Below, one piece after another: positions 1 to 7,646 of a stretch of 20,019 nucleotides of DNA. The stretch lies in assembly GCA_937996605.1 (NCBI GenBank), contig CALKVB010000295.1, positions 1 through 20,019 of the forward strand, read 5' to 3'. Position 1 is the stretch's first letter, and each line of letters starts with the position of its first letter. Below the pieces are notes generated by a model, which saw only the letters and a program-made list of their open reading frames with translations, was not told the DNA's origin and made no database searches. Made by a program: the position numbers and the translations under genes. This DNA is from an uncultured Oxalobacteraceae bacterium. Lineage in GTDB: Bacteria; Pseudomonadota; Gammaproteobacteria; Burkholderiales; Burkholderiaceae_D.

Positions 1-1
1 A

Positions 2-1012
2 CGTTTGGGGAAAGAAACGGACCAAGTATTGCATAAGGATGTACGTGATTTGGCGATGCCTCGCTCTGCCATGTATGTACCGATGATGCTGCAGGAAAAA
101 GTGATTGGGGTGATTTCAGTACAAAGCCACTTCGCGAACGCTTTTCATGAAAACGATTTAGTGATTTTACGTTCCTTGGGGGCTTATGCCGCAGTAGCTT
201 TCGACAATGCTGAGTCTTATCTTCGATTACAGCAAACGCAAAGTAAATTGGTAGAGCAGGAAAAATTGGCAGCTTTAGGTTCTGTGGTTGCAGGCGTTGC
301 CCATGAACTCAATACGCCTATCGGCAATAGTTTGTTGACCGCGAGTTCCTTAAATGAAATCACTGAAGTTTTTGTGGATGAAATAAACACCGGGACGATA
401 CGGCGATCTCGCCTCGACGCTTATGCCAATAAAGCGAGAACCGCCTGCGATTTACTGATACGCAATTTATCTAATGCTGCAGACTTAATTACGAGCTTTA
501 AACAAATTGCGGTCGATCAAACTTCGGATCAGCGCCGACAGTTTGAACTTCATACTATGGTAAAAGAGATCATGTTGACGCTTTCGAATCGTCTGCGTCG
601 TGATGAACATGAAGTGAGTATGGATGTGGCTGAAGGTATTTTAATGGATAGCTTTCCCGGACCGTTGGGGCAGGTGTTGACTAATCTGGTGATGAATGCG
701 ATCTTGCATGGATTTGAAGATCAACGCGGTGGAAAGATTATTTTGCGTGGAAGAAAAATCGACGAAAATACGGTTCATTTGCAAATGATGGATAACGGCA
801 AAGGCATCGCCGAGGAAAATTTAGGCCGCATTTTTGAACCTTTTTTCACCACCAAAATGGGACAAGGTGGTAGTGGTCTTGGGCTTCATATTACCTATAA
901 TATTGTGACTGGCGTGCTTGGTGGAAGCATCAAGGTGACTAGTACGTTAGGCAAAGGTACATGTATCGATTTGGTGCTACCTGTAGTCGCACCACAGACG
1001 CCAGAACTGTAA
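2..1012 (+). CDS. GAF-domain sensor histidine kinase, C-terminal part (cut by left edge)
   Basis: The open frame runs in from the left edge with no credible start, so this is the C-terminal part of a longer protein; the TTG at position 5 should not be taken as the start. Residues 1-70 (counted from position 5) look like the end of a GAF sensor domain (VPMMLQEKVIGVISVQS). A short coiled linker leads to a HisKA dimerisation domain with H-box GVAHELNTPIGN; the phospho-accepting histidine is residue 100 (codon 302-304). The HATPase domain shows the N box (LTNLVMNAILHG), G1 (DNGKGI), F box (FEPFFTTK) and G2 (GGSGLGL). No membrane segment or receiver domain is visible in the retained part. It is clearly paralogous to the kinase domain at 10627-12735. 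Proteins with this tail are often very long in Burkholderiales, sometimes with Ser/Thr kinase and AAA domains upstream; that is an inference here. Signal and partner regulator are unknown. Confidence 0.93.
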   Translation, partial: RLGKETDQVLHKDVRDLAMPRSAMYVPMMLQEKVIGVISVQSHFANAFHENDLVILRSLGAYAAVAFDNAESYLRLQQTQSKLVEQEKLAALGSVVAGVAHELNTPIGNSLLTASSLNEITEVFVDEINTGTIRRSRLDAYANKARTACDLLIRNLSNAADLITSFKQIAVDQTSDQRRQFELHTMVKEIMLTLSNRLRRDEHEVSMDVAEGILMDSFPGPLGQVLTNLVMNAILHGFEDQRGGKIILRGRKIDENTVHLQMMDNGKGIAEENLGRIFEPFFTTKMGQGGSGLGLHITYNIVTGVLGGSIKVTSTLGKGTCIDLVLPVVAPQTPEL

Positions 1013-1391
1013 ATGTTCGCACCGTGAAGATCCAAAAAAACAAACGTGCAATACGCTTGTCACGTATCTTTGTTAAAATCAAAACTTACGCAAAATAGAC
1101 GCTGATACCCTTGAGCTTGCCTCAACGAGGTGTTGGCTGCTTCAGTCTTACATCCCAGACTTCAGTATGGATGAGGAAAGTTTAGCCAGCGAAATTTTGT
1201 GTAAATCCTAACAATAGTTCTTCGACTCGGGCACATCATAGCTAGTGTGGTTAGCACCTGTAGTTTCGGCTCCGTTCAACAGATGTGGGCAGACGTGGGT
1301 GGGCAACCGTACTTCGACATATTGAATCGGTCGCACGCTAGTAGAGTTACTGGCGCTGGCCATGCGAATAATGCCTTTTGAGAAGCTGCCT
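1013..1391. other. Gene-free stretch with modest inverted repeats
   Basis: No convincing coding frame on either strand. It contains nested complementary segments: 1131-1139 can pair with 1183-1191 (core TGGCT/AGCCA, with wobble pairs), enclosing CATCC at 1151-1155 and GGATG at 1169-1173. There are also small hairpins at 1111-1125 (TTGAG...CTCAA) and 1241-1255 (GCTA...TAGC). No good promoter or U-rich terminator could be assigned. It must contain the transcription start and leader of the DUF3422 gene unless that gene is read from upstream. I do not recognise a riboswitch or known small RNA. Confidence 0.4.
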
Positions 1392-2768
1392 ATGTCTATC
1401 CCATTGTTTGAACTGAACCATCCAGCACGTGTACCTTTAGCTGCAGAAATACACTCGCGTCCATTCCTCAACTTGCAAGCGTCCGAGTTACTCACACATT
1501 TTGCGATTTATGCCAGCTCGTCACCTGATCTGAATACGAATGCGCAACAGCACCAAGCCTACTTGTTGCAACAACTCTGCACCCACTTTGGTGTGAGTGG
1601 TCCCGCCAGCGATGCTAAATATTTTTATTTCGATTTTGGACATTTTCGCTTGAAGTGGGAGTGCCATACTGAATTTGCCAGCTACACGTTCGCTCTTCAT
1701 TTAGAGCAACGACAAGCACAAGTACAGAGTTTGGAAGAGCTATTTGCGCAGATGCCTGTACACCAAGTGCCAAGTGCTTGGCTTCATCTTTTGCAAGGCC
1801 AAGTCTTGGTCGCAGCGCATTTAGTGCTGCTTGCGAAAGCTCCTGCCGGTGAAGAGATCCTGGAGCAAATACAGAGCGTATTTCGTGGTAACACGTTAGC
1901 TGCGAGCTATGTGATGCACGGTGCCGAGTTCTATTCGGACTTTGCGATTCATGCGGATGGCTATAGCCGCTTTGTGATTCGTGATGTTGACATGCGTTCA
2001 CAACAAGCAGGACGTTTAGCCCAACGTATCTTAGAAATTGAAACCTATCGCATGATGGCTTTACTGGGTTTGCCGATTGCACAGGAAACTACGCCACAAC
2101 TGAATACGATAGAGCAGAGTTTAGTGGAACTCGCCAATGCCATGGTCGACGCCGATCGTGAATTAAGCCCTTCGACAATGGAAACTGAGACGCGTTCTGA
2201 ACGTGCCTTGCTAGAACAAATCACGCATCTTGCTGCCCGCATTGAAAAGCTGTCACTGCAAAACAGCTATCGCTTCGCTGCCTCTAAAGCCTACATTCGT
2301 TTAGTGCATGCGCGTATTGAAGAGTTGCGTGAACAGCGTATCGAAGGTATGCCTATGGTGGTGGAATTTATGGATAGACGATTAACGCCTGCGATGAATA
2401 CCTGTGAAGCGGTGGCGAACCGACAGGAGGCATTAGCGCAGCGTATAGCGCATTCGAATGATTTACTTCGCACCCGCGTCGGTATCGTTCAAGAGATGCA
2501 GAATAGGCAAATTTTGCAGTCAATGAATGCGCGCGCTGCACAGCAATTGCATTTACAACAGGCGGTTGAGGGCTTGTCGGTGGCAGCGATTTCTTACTAT
2601 GTGATTGGACTTTTTGCGTATGTGGCAAAAGCTGCCAAGGAATTTGGATGGTTGAGTCATGTGGAAGGCGCGGTTGGCGTGGGCGTTCCGGTTGTGCTTG
2701 GCTTAGTCTGGGTTGGCCTACGCCGTATGCATGGACGATTAAAAGCCAGTGGCAAAGAGAAGGTCTAA
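1392..2768 (+). CDS. DUF3422 family membrane-anchored protein
   Basis: Recognised as DUF3422 by the N-terminal HPARVPLAAEIHSRPF-type segment and the conserved C-terminal half (RIEELREQRIEGMPMVVEFM, then RRLTPAMNTCEAVANRQ and LRTRVGIVQEMQN). Counting from this start (458 aa), the central part is helical and probably coiled coil. Two hydrophobic segments lie near the C terminus (about residues 395-413 and 426-443), with a basic tail. This gives a large cytoplasmic domain anchored by a C-terminal hairpin. The function of the family is not known to me. The start was chosen at ATG 1392 because GAGAAG lies six bases upstream and the protein then begins MSIPLFELNHP like its relatives. The in-frame ATGs at 1362 and 1371 give 10 and 7 extra residues but have no visible ribosome site. 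It stands alone; the next gene has its own promoter. Confidence 0.88.
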   Translation: MSIPLFELNHPARVPLAAEIHSRPFLNLQASELLTHFAIYASSSPDLNTNAQQHQAYLLQQLCTHFGVSGPASDAKYFYFDFGHFRLKWECHTEFASYTFALHLEQRQAQVQSLEELFAQMPVHQVPSAWLHLLQGQVLVAAHLVLLAKAPAGEEILEQIQSVFRGNTLAASYVMHGAEFYSDFAIHADGYSRFVIRDVDMRSQQAGRLAQRILEIETYRMMALLGLPIAQETTPQLNTIEQSLVELANAMVDADRELSPSTMETETRSERALLEQITHLAARIEKLSLQNSYRFAASKAYIRLVHARIEELREQRIEGMPMVVEFMDRRLTPAMNTCEAVANRQEALAQRIAHSNDLLRTRVGIVQEMQNRQILQSMNARAAQQLHLQQAVEGLSVAAISYYVIGLFAYVAKAAKEFGWLSHVEGAVGVGVPVVLGLVWVGLRRMHGRLKASGKEKV

Positions 2769-2853
2769 CAAACACCCACAAACAAGCCAATGGGAGGCCA
2801 AGCTTGCAATCAGTTCTTTTTCTTGATTCACCGCAAATAAGCCTCACTCGGTC

Positions 2854-2882
2854 TTTACCCTTGAGTGGTGCGGGGCTAGAAT
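2854..2882 (+). promoter_or_regulatory. Likely sigma-70 promoter of the deacetylase gene
   Basis: TTTACC (2854-2859) and TAGAAT (2877-2882) are separated by exactly 17 bases. The -10 matches consensus at five of six positions and the -35 at four of six. Transcription would start near 2889, giving a leader of about 24 bases that contains GGAG (2901-2904), eight bases before the GTG start. It probably also drives the acetyltransferase gene downstream, which has no clear promoter of its own. Confidence 0.5.
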
Positions 2883-2912
2883 GGGTTTCTCTCATATTCT
2901 GGAGCAAGCACA

Positions 2913-3848
2913 GTGTTACCCGCTTACATTACCCATACGGACTGTCAGAAACATGACATGGGATCGCATCATCCGGAATGTCCAGAGCGCCTTGGTGCGG
3001 TCAATGATCAACTCTTGATCAAGGGTTTGCTCGATTATATGGAGCAATGTGAAGCGCCATTGGCGACCCGTGAACAATTGGCGCGTGCGCATAGTGGCTT
3101 TTATTTGGACGAATTCGCAGAAATTGCACAGCAAGTCCCCGAGGGTAAGTTGGTGCAAATTGATCCCGATACCAGTATCAATGAATTTTCCTATCAAGCC
3201 GCCCTGCGCTCGGCGGGTGCTGTGGTGATGGCGGTTGATTTAGTCGCTGGTGGCAAAGCACCCTCGGCTTTTTGCAATATACGCCCACCAGGGCATCATG
3301 CAGAGCGTAGTAATGCAGGCGGCTTCTGTTTTTTCAACAATGTCGCTGTTGGCATTCGGCATGCGATTGCTGCTCATGGGATTGAGCGAATTGCTTTGAT
3401 TGACTTCGATGTGCATCACGGTAATGGTAGCGAAGATATTTTATTTAATGATGATCACGTCTTGATGTGCTCTATTTTTGAGAAAAATATCTATCCTTTC
3501 TGCGGCGATGTACCGATGGGAAAAAATATGATCAATGTTGGCTTGCCATCGCGCTCCTCGGGTGATGTATTCCGGGATGTCGTACTAAAACAATGGATTC
3601 CCGCGCTAGAAAAGTATCAACCACAGATGATTTTTATTTCTGCGGGCTTTGATGGTCATCGTGAAGATGATATGGGTAACCTTGGTTTGGTTGAAGCCGA
3701 CTATGAGTGGGTTACCAAACAGATTATGCAAATCGCAGACCGTTACGCGCAAGGGCGTGTCGTTTCATGCTTAGAGGGTGGATATGCCTTATCGGCCTTA
3801 GGACGCAGCGCCGCGGCACATGTTCGTGTGTTGATCGGTGCTGATTGA
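2913..3848 (+). CDS. Histone deacetylase family (AcuC/HDAC-like) deacylase
   Basis: A 311-residue protein of the arginase/deacetylase fold, the usual length for bacterial class II-like HDAC homologues. All catalytic motifs are present: the N-terminal HDMGSHHPECPERL, the tandem histidines of RPPGHH (H128, H129), the zinc ligands of DFDVHHG (D166, H168), the third ligand in SAGFDGH (D247) and the transition-state tyrosine of LEGGY (Y291). An active zinc-dependent amidohydrolase is therefore expected. Substrates of the family include acetyl-lysine on proteins, acetylpolyamines and other acyl amides. The neighbouring Pat-type acetyltransferase suggests acyl-lysine here (inference). Start is GTG 2913 with GGAG at 2901-2904; the protein then begins directly before the conserved TAYITH-like strand. 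No signal peptide, so cytoplasmic. The stop codon is the first unit of a short tandem repeat. Confidence 0.93.
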   Translation: MLPAYITHTDCQKHDMGSHHPECPERLGAVNDQLLIKGLLDYMEQCEAPLATREQLARAHSGFYLDEFAEIAQQVPEGKLVQIDPDTSINEFSYQAALRSAGAVVMAVDLVAGGKAPSAFCNIRPPGHHAERSNAGGFCFFNNVAVGIRHAIAAHGIERIALIDFDVHHGNGSEDILFNDDHVLMCSIFEKNIYPFCGDVPMGKNMINVGLPSRSSGDVFRDVVLKQWIPALEKYQPQMIFISAGFDGHREDDMGNLGLVEADYEWVTKQIMQIADRYAQGRVVSCLEGGYALSALGRSAAAHVRVLIGAD

Positions 3849-3879
3849 TGCGCGTTGATGTGCGTTGATGTGCGTTGAT
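3846..3879 (+). repeat. 10-bp tandem repeat overlapping the deacetylase stop codon
   Basis: Units TGATGCGCGT (3846-3855), TGATGTGCGT (3856-3865), TGATGTGCGT (3866-3875), then a partial TGAT. The first three bases are the TGA stop of the deacetylase gene, so every further unit restores an in-frame or shifted stop without changing the protein. It lies in the 101-base gap before the acetyltransferase. It looks like replication slippage rather than a binding-site array. Confidence 0.85.
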
Positions 3880-3949
3880 TGAAGTGCGCCACCGATATCG
3901 CAAGTATTTTGGTTTTGAACTCTGTTACTTTTTTTGAGCTGAGTAAAAC

Positions 3950-6628
3950 ATGAATAAGCATTATCTCACATCGCTGTTTTCACCTCGATCAGTATTGATT
4001 TTTTCTGGCAATCAGCATCATCCTGAAAAGCAAACGCCAATGGCGAAGGTGTTCTTGCAGCATTTCCAAAGTAGTGCTTATGAAGGTACGGTAACCTATC
4101 TTGATATTCACATGAAAGGTACTTTGGGCGACCTAGCGGCATCACGCGCCGATCTGGCGATCATTGCACTACCGAATGAGCAGCTTGAGTCTGCGATGGA
4201 AGTCGTGGGACGTATTCAGTGCCGCTCTGCGCTCATTTTATCGTTGGGTGCTGATGTGGTGTTAGCCAAGAAATTGCATAAGATTGCGCATCAACATGGG
4301 GTGTATTTGCTGGGGCCAAATAGTTTAGGTTTTCAGCGTCCCAAATTTCAACTGAACGCTAGTGCGCTGGGAAAAATGGCGCAACCTGGTTCGCTGGCAG
4401 TGGTCTCGCAATCAGGTGCTTTGACTTCGTCGATCTTGGATTGGGCCGCGAAGAACGGTGTTGGTTTTTCAAATGTCGTATCACTTGGCGTGAATACCGC
4501 GGTGGATATGGCACAGGTGTTGGATTACTTAGCCGACGATTCCAGTACCCAAACCATCGTCGTCTACATGGAAGGAATTCAAGATGCGCGTCGTTTCATG
4601 AGTTCATTGCGTGCAGCTGCCAATTCCAAACCCGTGATTGTTTTAAAAGGAGGGCGCCGCCCGGAAGGTTCTAAAGTTGCCCTGACACATTCTGGCAACA
4701 TTGTCGGTAGCGATGCAATTTTCGATGCAGCATTGCAGCGTGCTGGTGCCGTACGTGTGCACTCAATGGTGCAATTGTTTGCGGCTGCAAAATGTTTGTC
4801 TGCACGATATTTACCTGTCGGCCGACGCTTAGCGGTGATCTCGAATGGCGGTGGCCCAGCTGTGTTGGCGGCTGACTTCGTCAATGAAGTGGGTTTGCAA
4901 CTAGCGCAACTTCCCGCTGAGGTGGTGAAAGGACTCAGCAAAAAGCTCTCATCGTTTGCAGTGATCGATGAGTTGATTGATTTATCCCAGGATGCCAATG
5001 AACATCACTATCGGGAAGTCGTCACGGCTTGCGCCCACTGTAGTGATGTGGACGGTATCTTGGTGATTCTATCGCCTATCGCTGGTGTCGATACAGGAGC
5101 GATCGCACAAGTCTTGGCTGACTTACAAACCACGGTCGGGAAGCCGCTTATTACTTGTTGGATGGGCGATGAAAAGGTAACAGCTGCGCGTACTATTTTG
5201 TTCAAAGCGGGAATCCCGAGTTTCCGAACTCCGGAAGCAGCGGTTGACGCTTTTAATCACGTCTCTTTATTCCATCGCACTCAGCAGATGTTGCGCCAAG
5301 TGCCACCACCTTTATCACAATTGGCTGAACCCGATATCGAAGGTGCGCGCATTTTGATCGAGAGTGTATTAGCGGAACGTCGTAAAGTCTTGACTGAAAT
5401 GGAGTCGAAAGCCTTGCTATCGGCCTTCCATATTCCTGTGACAAAAACGATACTCGCAAGAACGCCAACGGAAGCAATGTTGGTTGCTAATCAGCTCGGC
5501 TATCCAGTCGCGCTAAAAATTGATTCTGTCGATATCCCACATAAATCAGATGTGCAAGGTGTGGTACTGAATGTTGCTAATGCAGCGGGCGTCCGCGATG
5601 GATGGCAGAACATGATGGCGCGCGTTGCGCGTCTGCGTCCAGATGCAAAAATTAACGGTGTTACCGTGCAAAATATGTCGGGCAAGCCCGAGGGGCGTGA
5701 AATTTTCATTGGGGTTTCTACCGACGAATTATTTGGCCCTGTGATTTCCTTTGGCGCTGGTGGCGTCATGATTGAATTGATCGCGGATCGAGCCATCGAA
5801 CTGCCACCACTAAATCAATTTTTGGCCCATCGCTTAATTGAGAGAGTTCGATGCGCTGAAATGTTGGGTGCTTGGCGCGGCGCACCTGCGGTTGATCGTG
5901 AGGCAATAGAGCAAATTTTATTGCGGGTGTCAGAAATGGTCTGTGCCTTACCGCAACTGCGCGAGATGGATATCAACCCCATCATTGTCGATGCGGACGG
6001 TGCGCTTGCGGTGGATGCACGCGTTGTGGTCGACCATTCACCATCTGAACCAGGCAATTACGAGCATCTAGCCATTTCTCCTTATCCTTCAGACCGAGAA
6101 ATGGAATGGCCGCTGCGTGATGGTCGCGTATACACGGTGCGACCATTGCATCCGCATGACGCCGAGATGCTACAAGAATTGGTGCGGCGCCTTTCTCCTG
6201 AAAGCCGTTATTTCCGATTCGTCTCGTCGATGAAGGAATTGTCCGAGCGTATGTTGGCGAAGTTCACCTTGATCGATTACGACCGCGAGATGGCGCTTGT
6301 GGCAATTTACACAGAACGTATTCCGGCGGCGGATGGCAGTTTTGACGAGGTACAACGTATCATCGGCGTTTCACGATATGTGACGAATCCAGACAAGACA
6401 ACTTGTGAGTTCTCATTGTTGATTGCAGACGATTTTGCCGGTCAAGGCTTGGGGACACGTTTGATGTTATCGATCATTGATGTGGCGCGCAGCCGTGGCT
6501 TGGCGATGATAGAAGGATTAGTCTTGACCAACAATACCAATATGCTGCGTCTAATGCGCAGTCTTGATTTTGAAGTGCGACCATATGAAGAGGATCGCGA
6601 CTTTAGACTATGTGTGAAGGCCTTATAA
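3950..6628 (+). CDS. Pat/YfiQ-type protein lysine acetyltransferase (ACD-like plus GNAT)
   Basis: 892 residues in the architecture of bacterial Pat (PatZ/YfiQ). Residues about 8-450 form the CoA-binding and ligase regions of an NDP-forming acyl-CoA synthetase. Residues about 480-695 are an ATP-grasp domain (ALKIDSVDIPHKSDVQGVVL). Residues about 720-890 are a GNAT domain, with E820 in CEFSLLI as the likely catalytic base and Q832-G-L-G835 binding acetyl-CoA. Pat enzymes acetylate lysines, classically inactivating acetyl-CoA synthetase, in response to acetyl-CoA level. Unusually, residue 247 in the THSGN segment is histidine, where the phosphorylated histidine of active synthetases sits; as I recall, enterobacterial Pat has asparagine there. 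ATG 3950 is preceded by GAGCTGAG and the protein begins like its relatives. It lies 101 bases after the deacetylase gene on the same strand, probably the same transcript. Cytoplasmic. Confidence 0.92.
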   Translation: MNKHYLTSLFSPRSVLIFSGNQHHPEKQTPMAKVFLQHFQSSAYEGTVTYLDIHMKGTLGDLAASRADLAIIALPNEQLESAMEVVGRIQCRSALILSLGADVVLAKKLHKIAHQHGVYLLGPNSLGFQRPKFQLNASALGKMAQPGSLAVVSQSGALTSSILDWAAKNGVGFSNVVSLGVNTAVDMAQVLDYLADDSSTQTIVVYMEGIQDARRFMSSLRAAANSKPVIVLKGGRRPEGSKVALTHSGNIVGSDAIFDAALQRAGAVRVHSMVQLFAAAKCLSARYLPVGRRLAVISNGGGPAVLAADFVNEVGLQLAQLPAEVVKGLSKKLSSFAVIDELIDLSQDANEHHYREVVTACAHCSDVDGILVILSPIAGVDTGAIAQVLADLQTTVGKPLITCWMGDEKVTAARTILFKAGIPSFRTPEAAVDAFNHVSLFHRTQQMLRQVPPPLSQLAEPDIEGARILIESVLAERRKVLTEMESKALLSAFHIPVTKTILARTPTEAMLVANQLGYPVALKIDSVDIPHKSDVQGVVLNVANAAGVRDGWQNMMARVARLRPDAKINGVTVQNMSGKPEGREIFIGVSTDELFGPVISFGAGGVMIELIADRAIELPPLNQFLAHRLIERVRCAEMLGAWRGAPAVDREAIEQILLRVSEMVCALPQLREMDINPIIVDADGALAVDARVVVDHSPSEPGNYEHLAISPYPSDREMEWPLRDGRVYTVRPLHPHDAEMLQELVRRLSPESRYFRFVSSMKELSERMLAKFTLIDYDREMALVAIYTERIPAADGSFDEVQRIIGVSRYVTNPDKTTCEFSLLIADDFAGQGLGTRLMLSIIDVARSRGLAMIEGLVLTNNTNMLRLMRSLDFEVRPYEEDRDFRLCVKAL

Positions 6629-6631
6629 GAA

Positions 6632-6674
6632 CGCAGATGGCTTGTGTACACGATTTCTGTGGAGGCCATCTGCG
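6632..6674. terminator. Hairpin between convergent genes, possible terminator
   Basis: CGCAGATGGC (6632-6641) is perfectly complementary to GCCATCTGCG (6665-6674), a 10-bp GC-containing stem with a 23-base loop that itself holds the palindrome GTGTACAC (6644-6651). It sits between the stop of the acetyltransferase gene (6628) and the end of the convergent regulator gene (6690). There is no U-run on either side, so it may protect 3' ends or terminate weakly rather than act as a classical intrinsic terminator. Confidence 0.5.
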
Positions 6675-6689
6675 GCTTCAATCGTCTCG

Positions 6690-7466
6690 TTAGCGACCTG
6701 CTTTACGACGTTTTTCCTCATATTTGGCGATGTACTCTGGACGTATCAAGGCTTGGAAGTAATTGGGTATCCATGGCCGTCCAGCTAGCATGAAACTCAT
6801 ACGATGTTTTTCATCAAATGGCAGCACCGCATCGAGCTGATGTTGATCGGAAATATCACGCGCCAATTGTTTTAAGCGCGTTAAGAATGCCGCACTAGAT
6901 TGTTTTGACAGCATGACAGAAACGAATTGCATGATTTCGTGCTTGCCACAAAAAGTTGAATCTAGATAATCGGCGAATGAAACTTGTTGGTGGAAACGTT
7001 GAATTGGACCATTCGGGCGCCAGCGAAAAGTTCGGGCAATGAGTAATTTGATGCGATTGTTTGGCATCAATTCTAAAATTCCTAAGTGGTCTAATCGCAC
7101 CAAATAGGCGATCACCTCCGGTTCACTAATCGCATAGATCTCTACGATTTGTTCAAGCGTCAGAAAGTTCATGGCGGAGACGGCCACGATAAATTTTTTC
7201 GGATCGCGAATTAATTCTTCTTCTTGCTCATAAGTTAATTCGTCGATTAAAGATTCTTCATAGCTTCGCAAGGTTAAGTCATGCAGACTTATTTCAGAAG
7301 CATCAAGTATCTGATCTAGCCTCTGTAATGTCAGGCTTTTGGTCGAGAACATGCGTTTTACACTCGATTCGGAAACCCCAATACGGCGAGCTAATTCCTG
7401 ATACGTGATGCGTTTGGCTTTAAGTTCACGTCTTAACACATCGATAAGGGCGGAGGCTTTTGGCAT
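6690..7466 (-). CDS. XRE-type helix-turn-helix regulator
   Basis: A 258-residue protein counted from ATG 7466. Residues about 5-55 form a Cro/CI-type helix-turn-helix (ITYQELARRIGVSESSVKRM, where the recognition helix is near SESSVKR), with a following dimer-like helix (LTLQRLDQIL). The remaining 200 residues have no domain I can name. They are rich in hydrophobic helices and end in a basic tail (EEKRRKAGR). The family is common in Burkholderiales as single-copy regulators of unknown target. The longer frame begins at a GTG (7511) without ribosome site and would add a hydrophobic stretch unlike the family, so ATG 7466 was preferred, although no strong ribosome site precedes it either. It is divergent from the MsrA-like gene, with inverted repeats in the shared 180-base gap. 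Confidence 0.85.
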   Translation of the reverse strand: MPKASALIDVLRRELKAKRITYQELARRIGVSESSVKRMFSTKSLTLQRLDQILDASEISLHDLTLRSYEESLIDELTYEQEEELIRDPKKFIVAVSAMNFLTLEQIVEIYAISEPEVIAYLVRLDHLGILELMPNNRIKLLIARTFRWRPNGPIQRFHQQVSFADYLDSTFCGKHEIMQFVSVMLSKQSSAAFLTRLKQLARDISDQHQLDAVLPFDEKHRMSFMLAGRPWIPNYFQALIRPEYIAKYEEKRRKAGR

Positions 7467-7489
7467 AAAAATAAAGTTGGGATAGAAAA

Positions 7490-7506
7490 GTATCGAAAAA
7501 TGATAC
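7490..7506. promoter_or_regulatory. Candidate operator between the XRE gene and the msrA-like gene
   Basis: GTATC (7490-7494) and GATAC (7502-7506) form an inverted repeat with seven A/T-rich bases between them. A second, wider pair surrounds it: AAAGTTG (7473-7479) and CAACTTT (7525-7531). This is directly upstream of the XRE gene start (7466), a usual place for autoregulation. No binding site is known to me for this family, so the assignment rests only on symmetry and position. Confidence 0.35.
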
Positions 7507-7646
7507 ACCACAGTACGAAAATCGCAACTTTAGGATTAGCTATTGTCGGATTTTAATCCTATGCAGATAATGCTCTCCAAAATTTGAGACGCAAAGCGAA
7601 TTAATCGCGTATTCTTGAAAAAAATAAGTCAGCTGGAGGCAAACAA

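Noticed and set aside
1057..1079. TTGTCA and TAAAAT as a promoter for the DUF3422 gene
   Set aside because: The spacing is only 11 bases, too short for a sigma-70 promoter.
1208..1495. 95-codon minus-strand open frame
   Set aside because: It overlaps the start of the DUF3422 gene, has no recognisable motif or ribosome site, and its composition is that of an antisense shadow.
7584..7615. TTGAGA and TATTCT as promoter of the MsrA-like gene
   Set aside because: The spacer is 20 bases, and no better pair was found, so no promoter is called.
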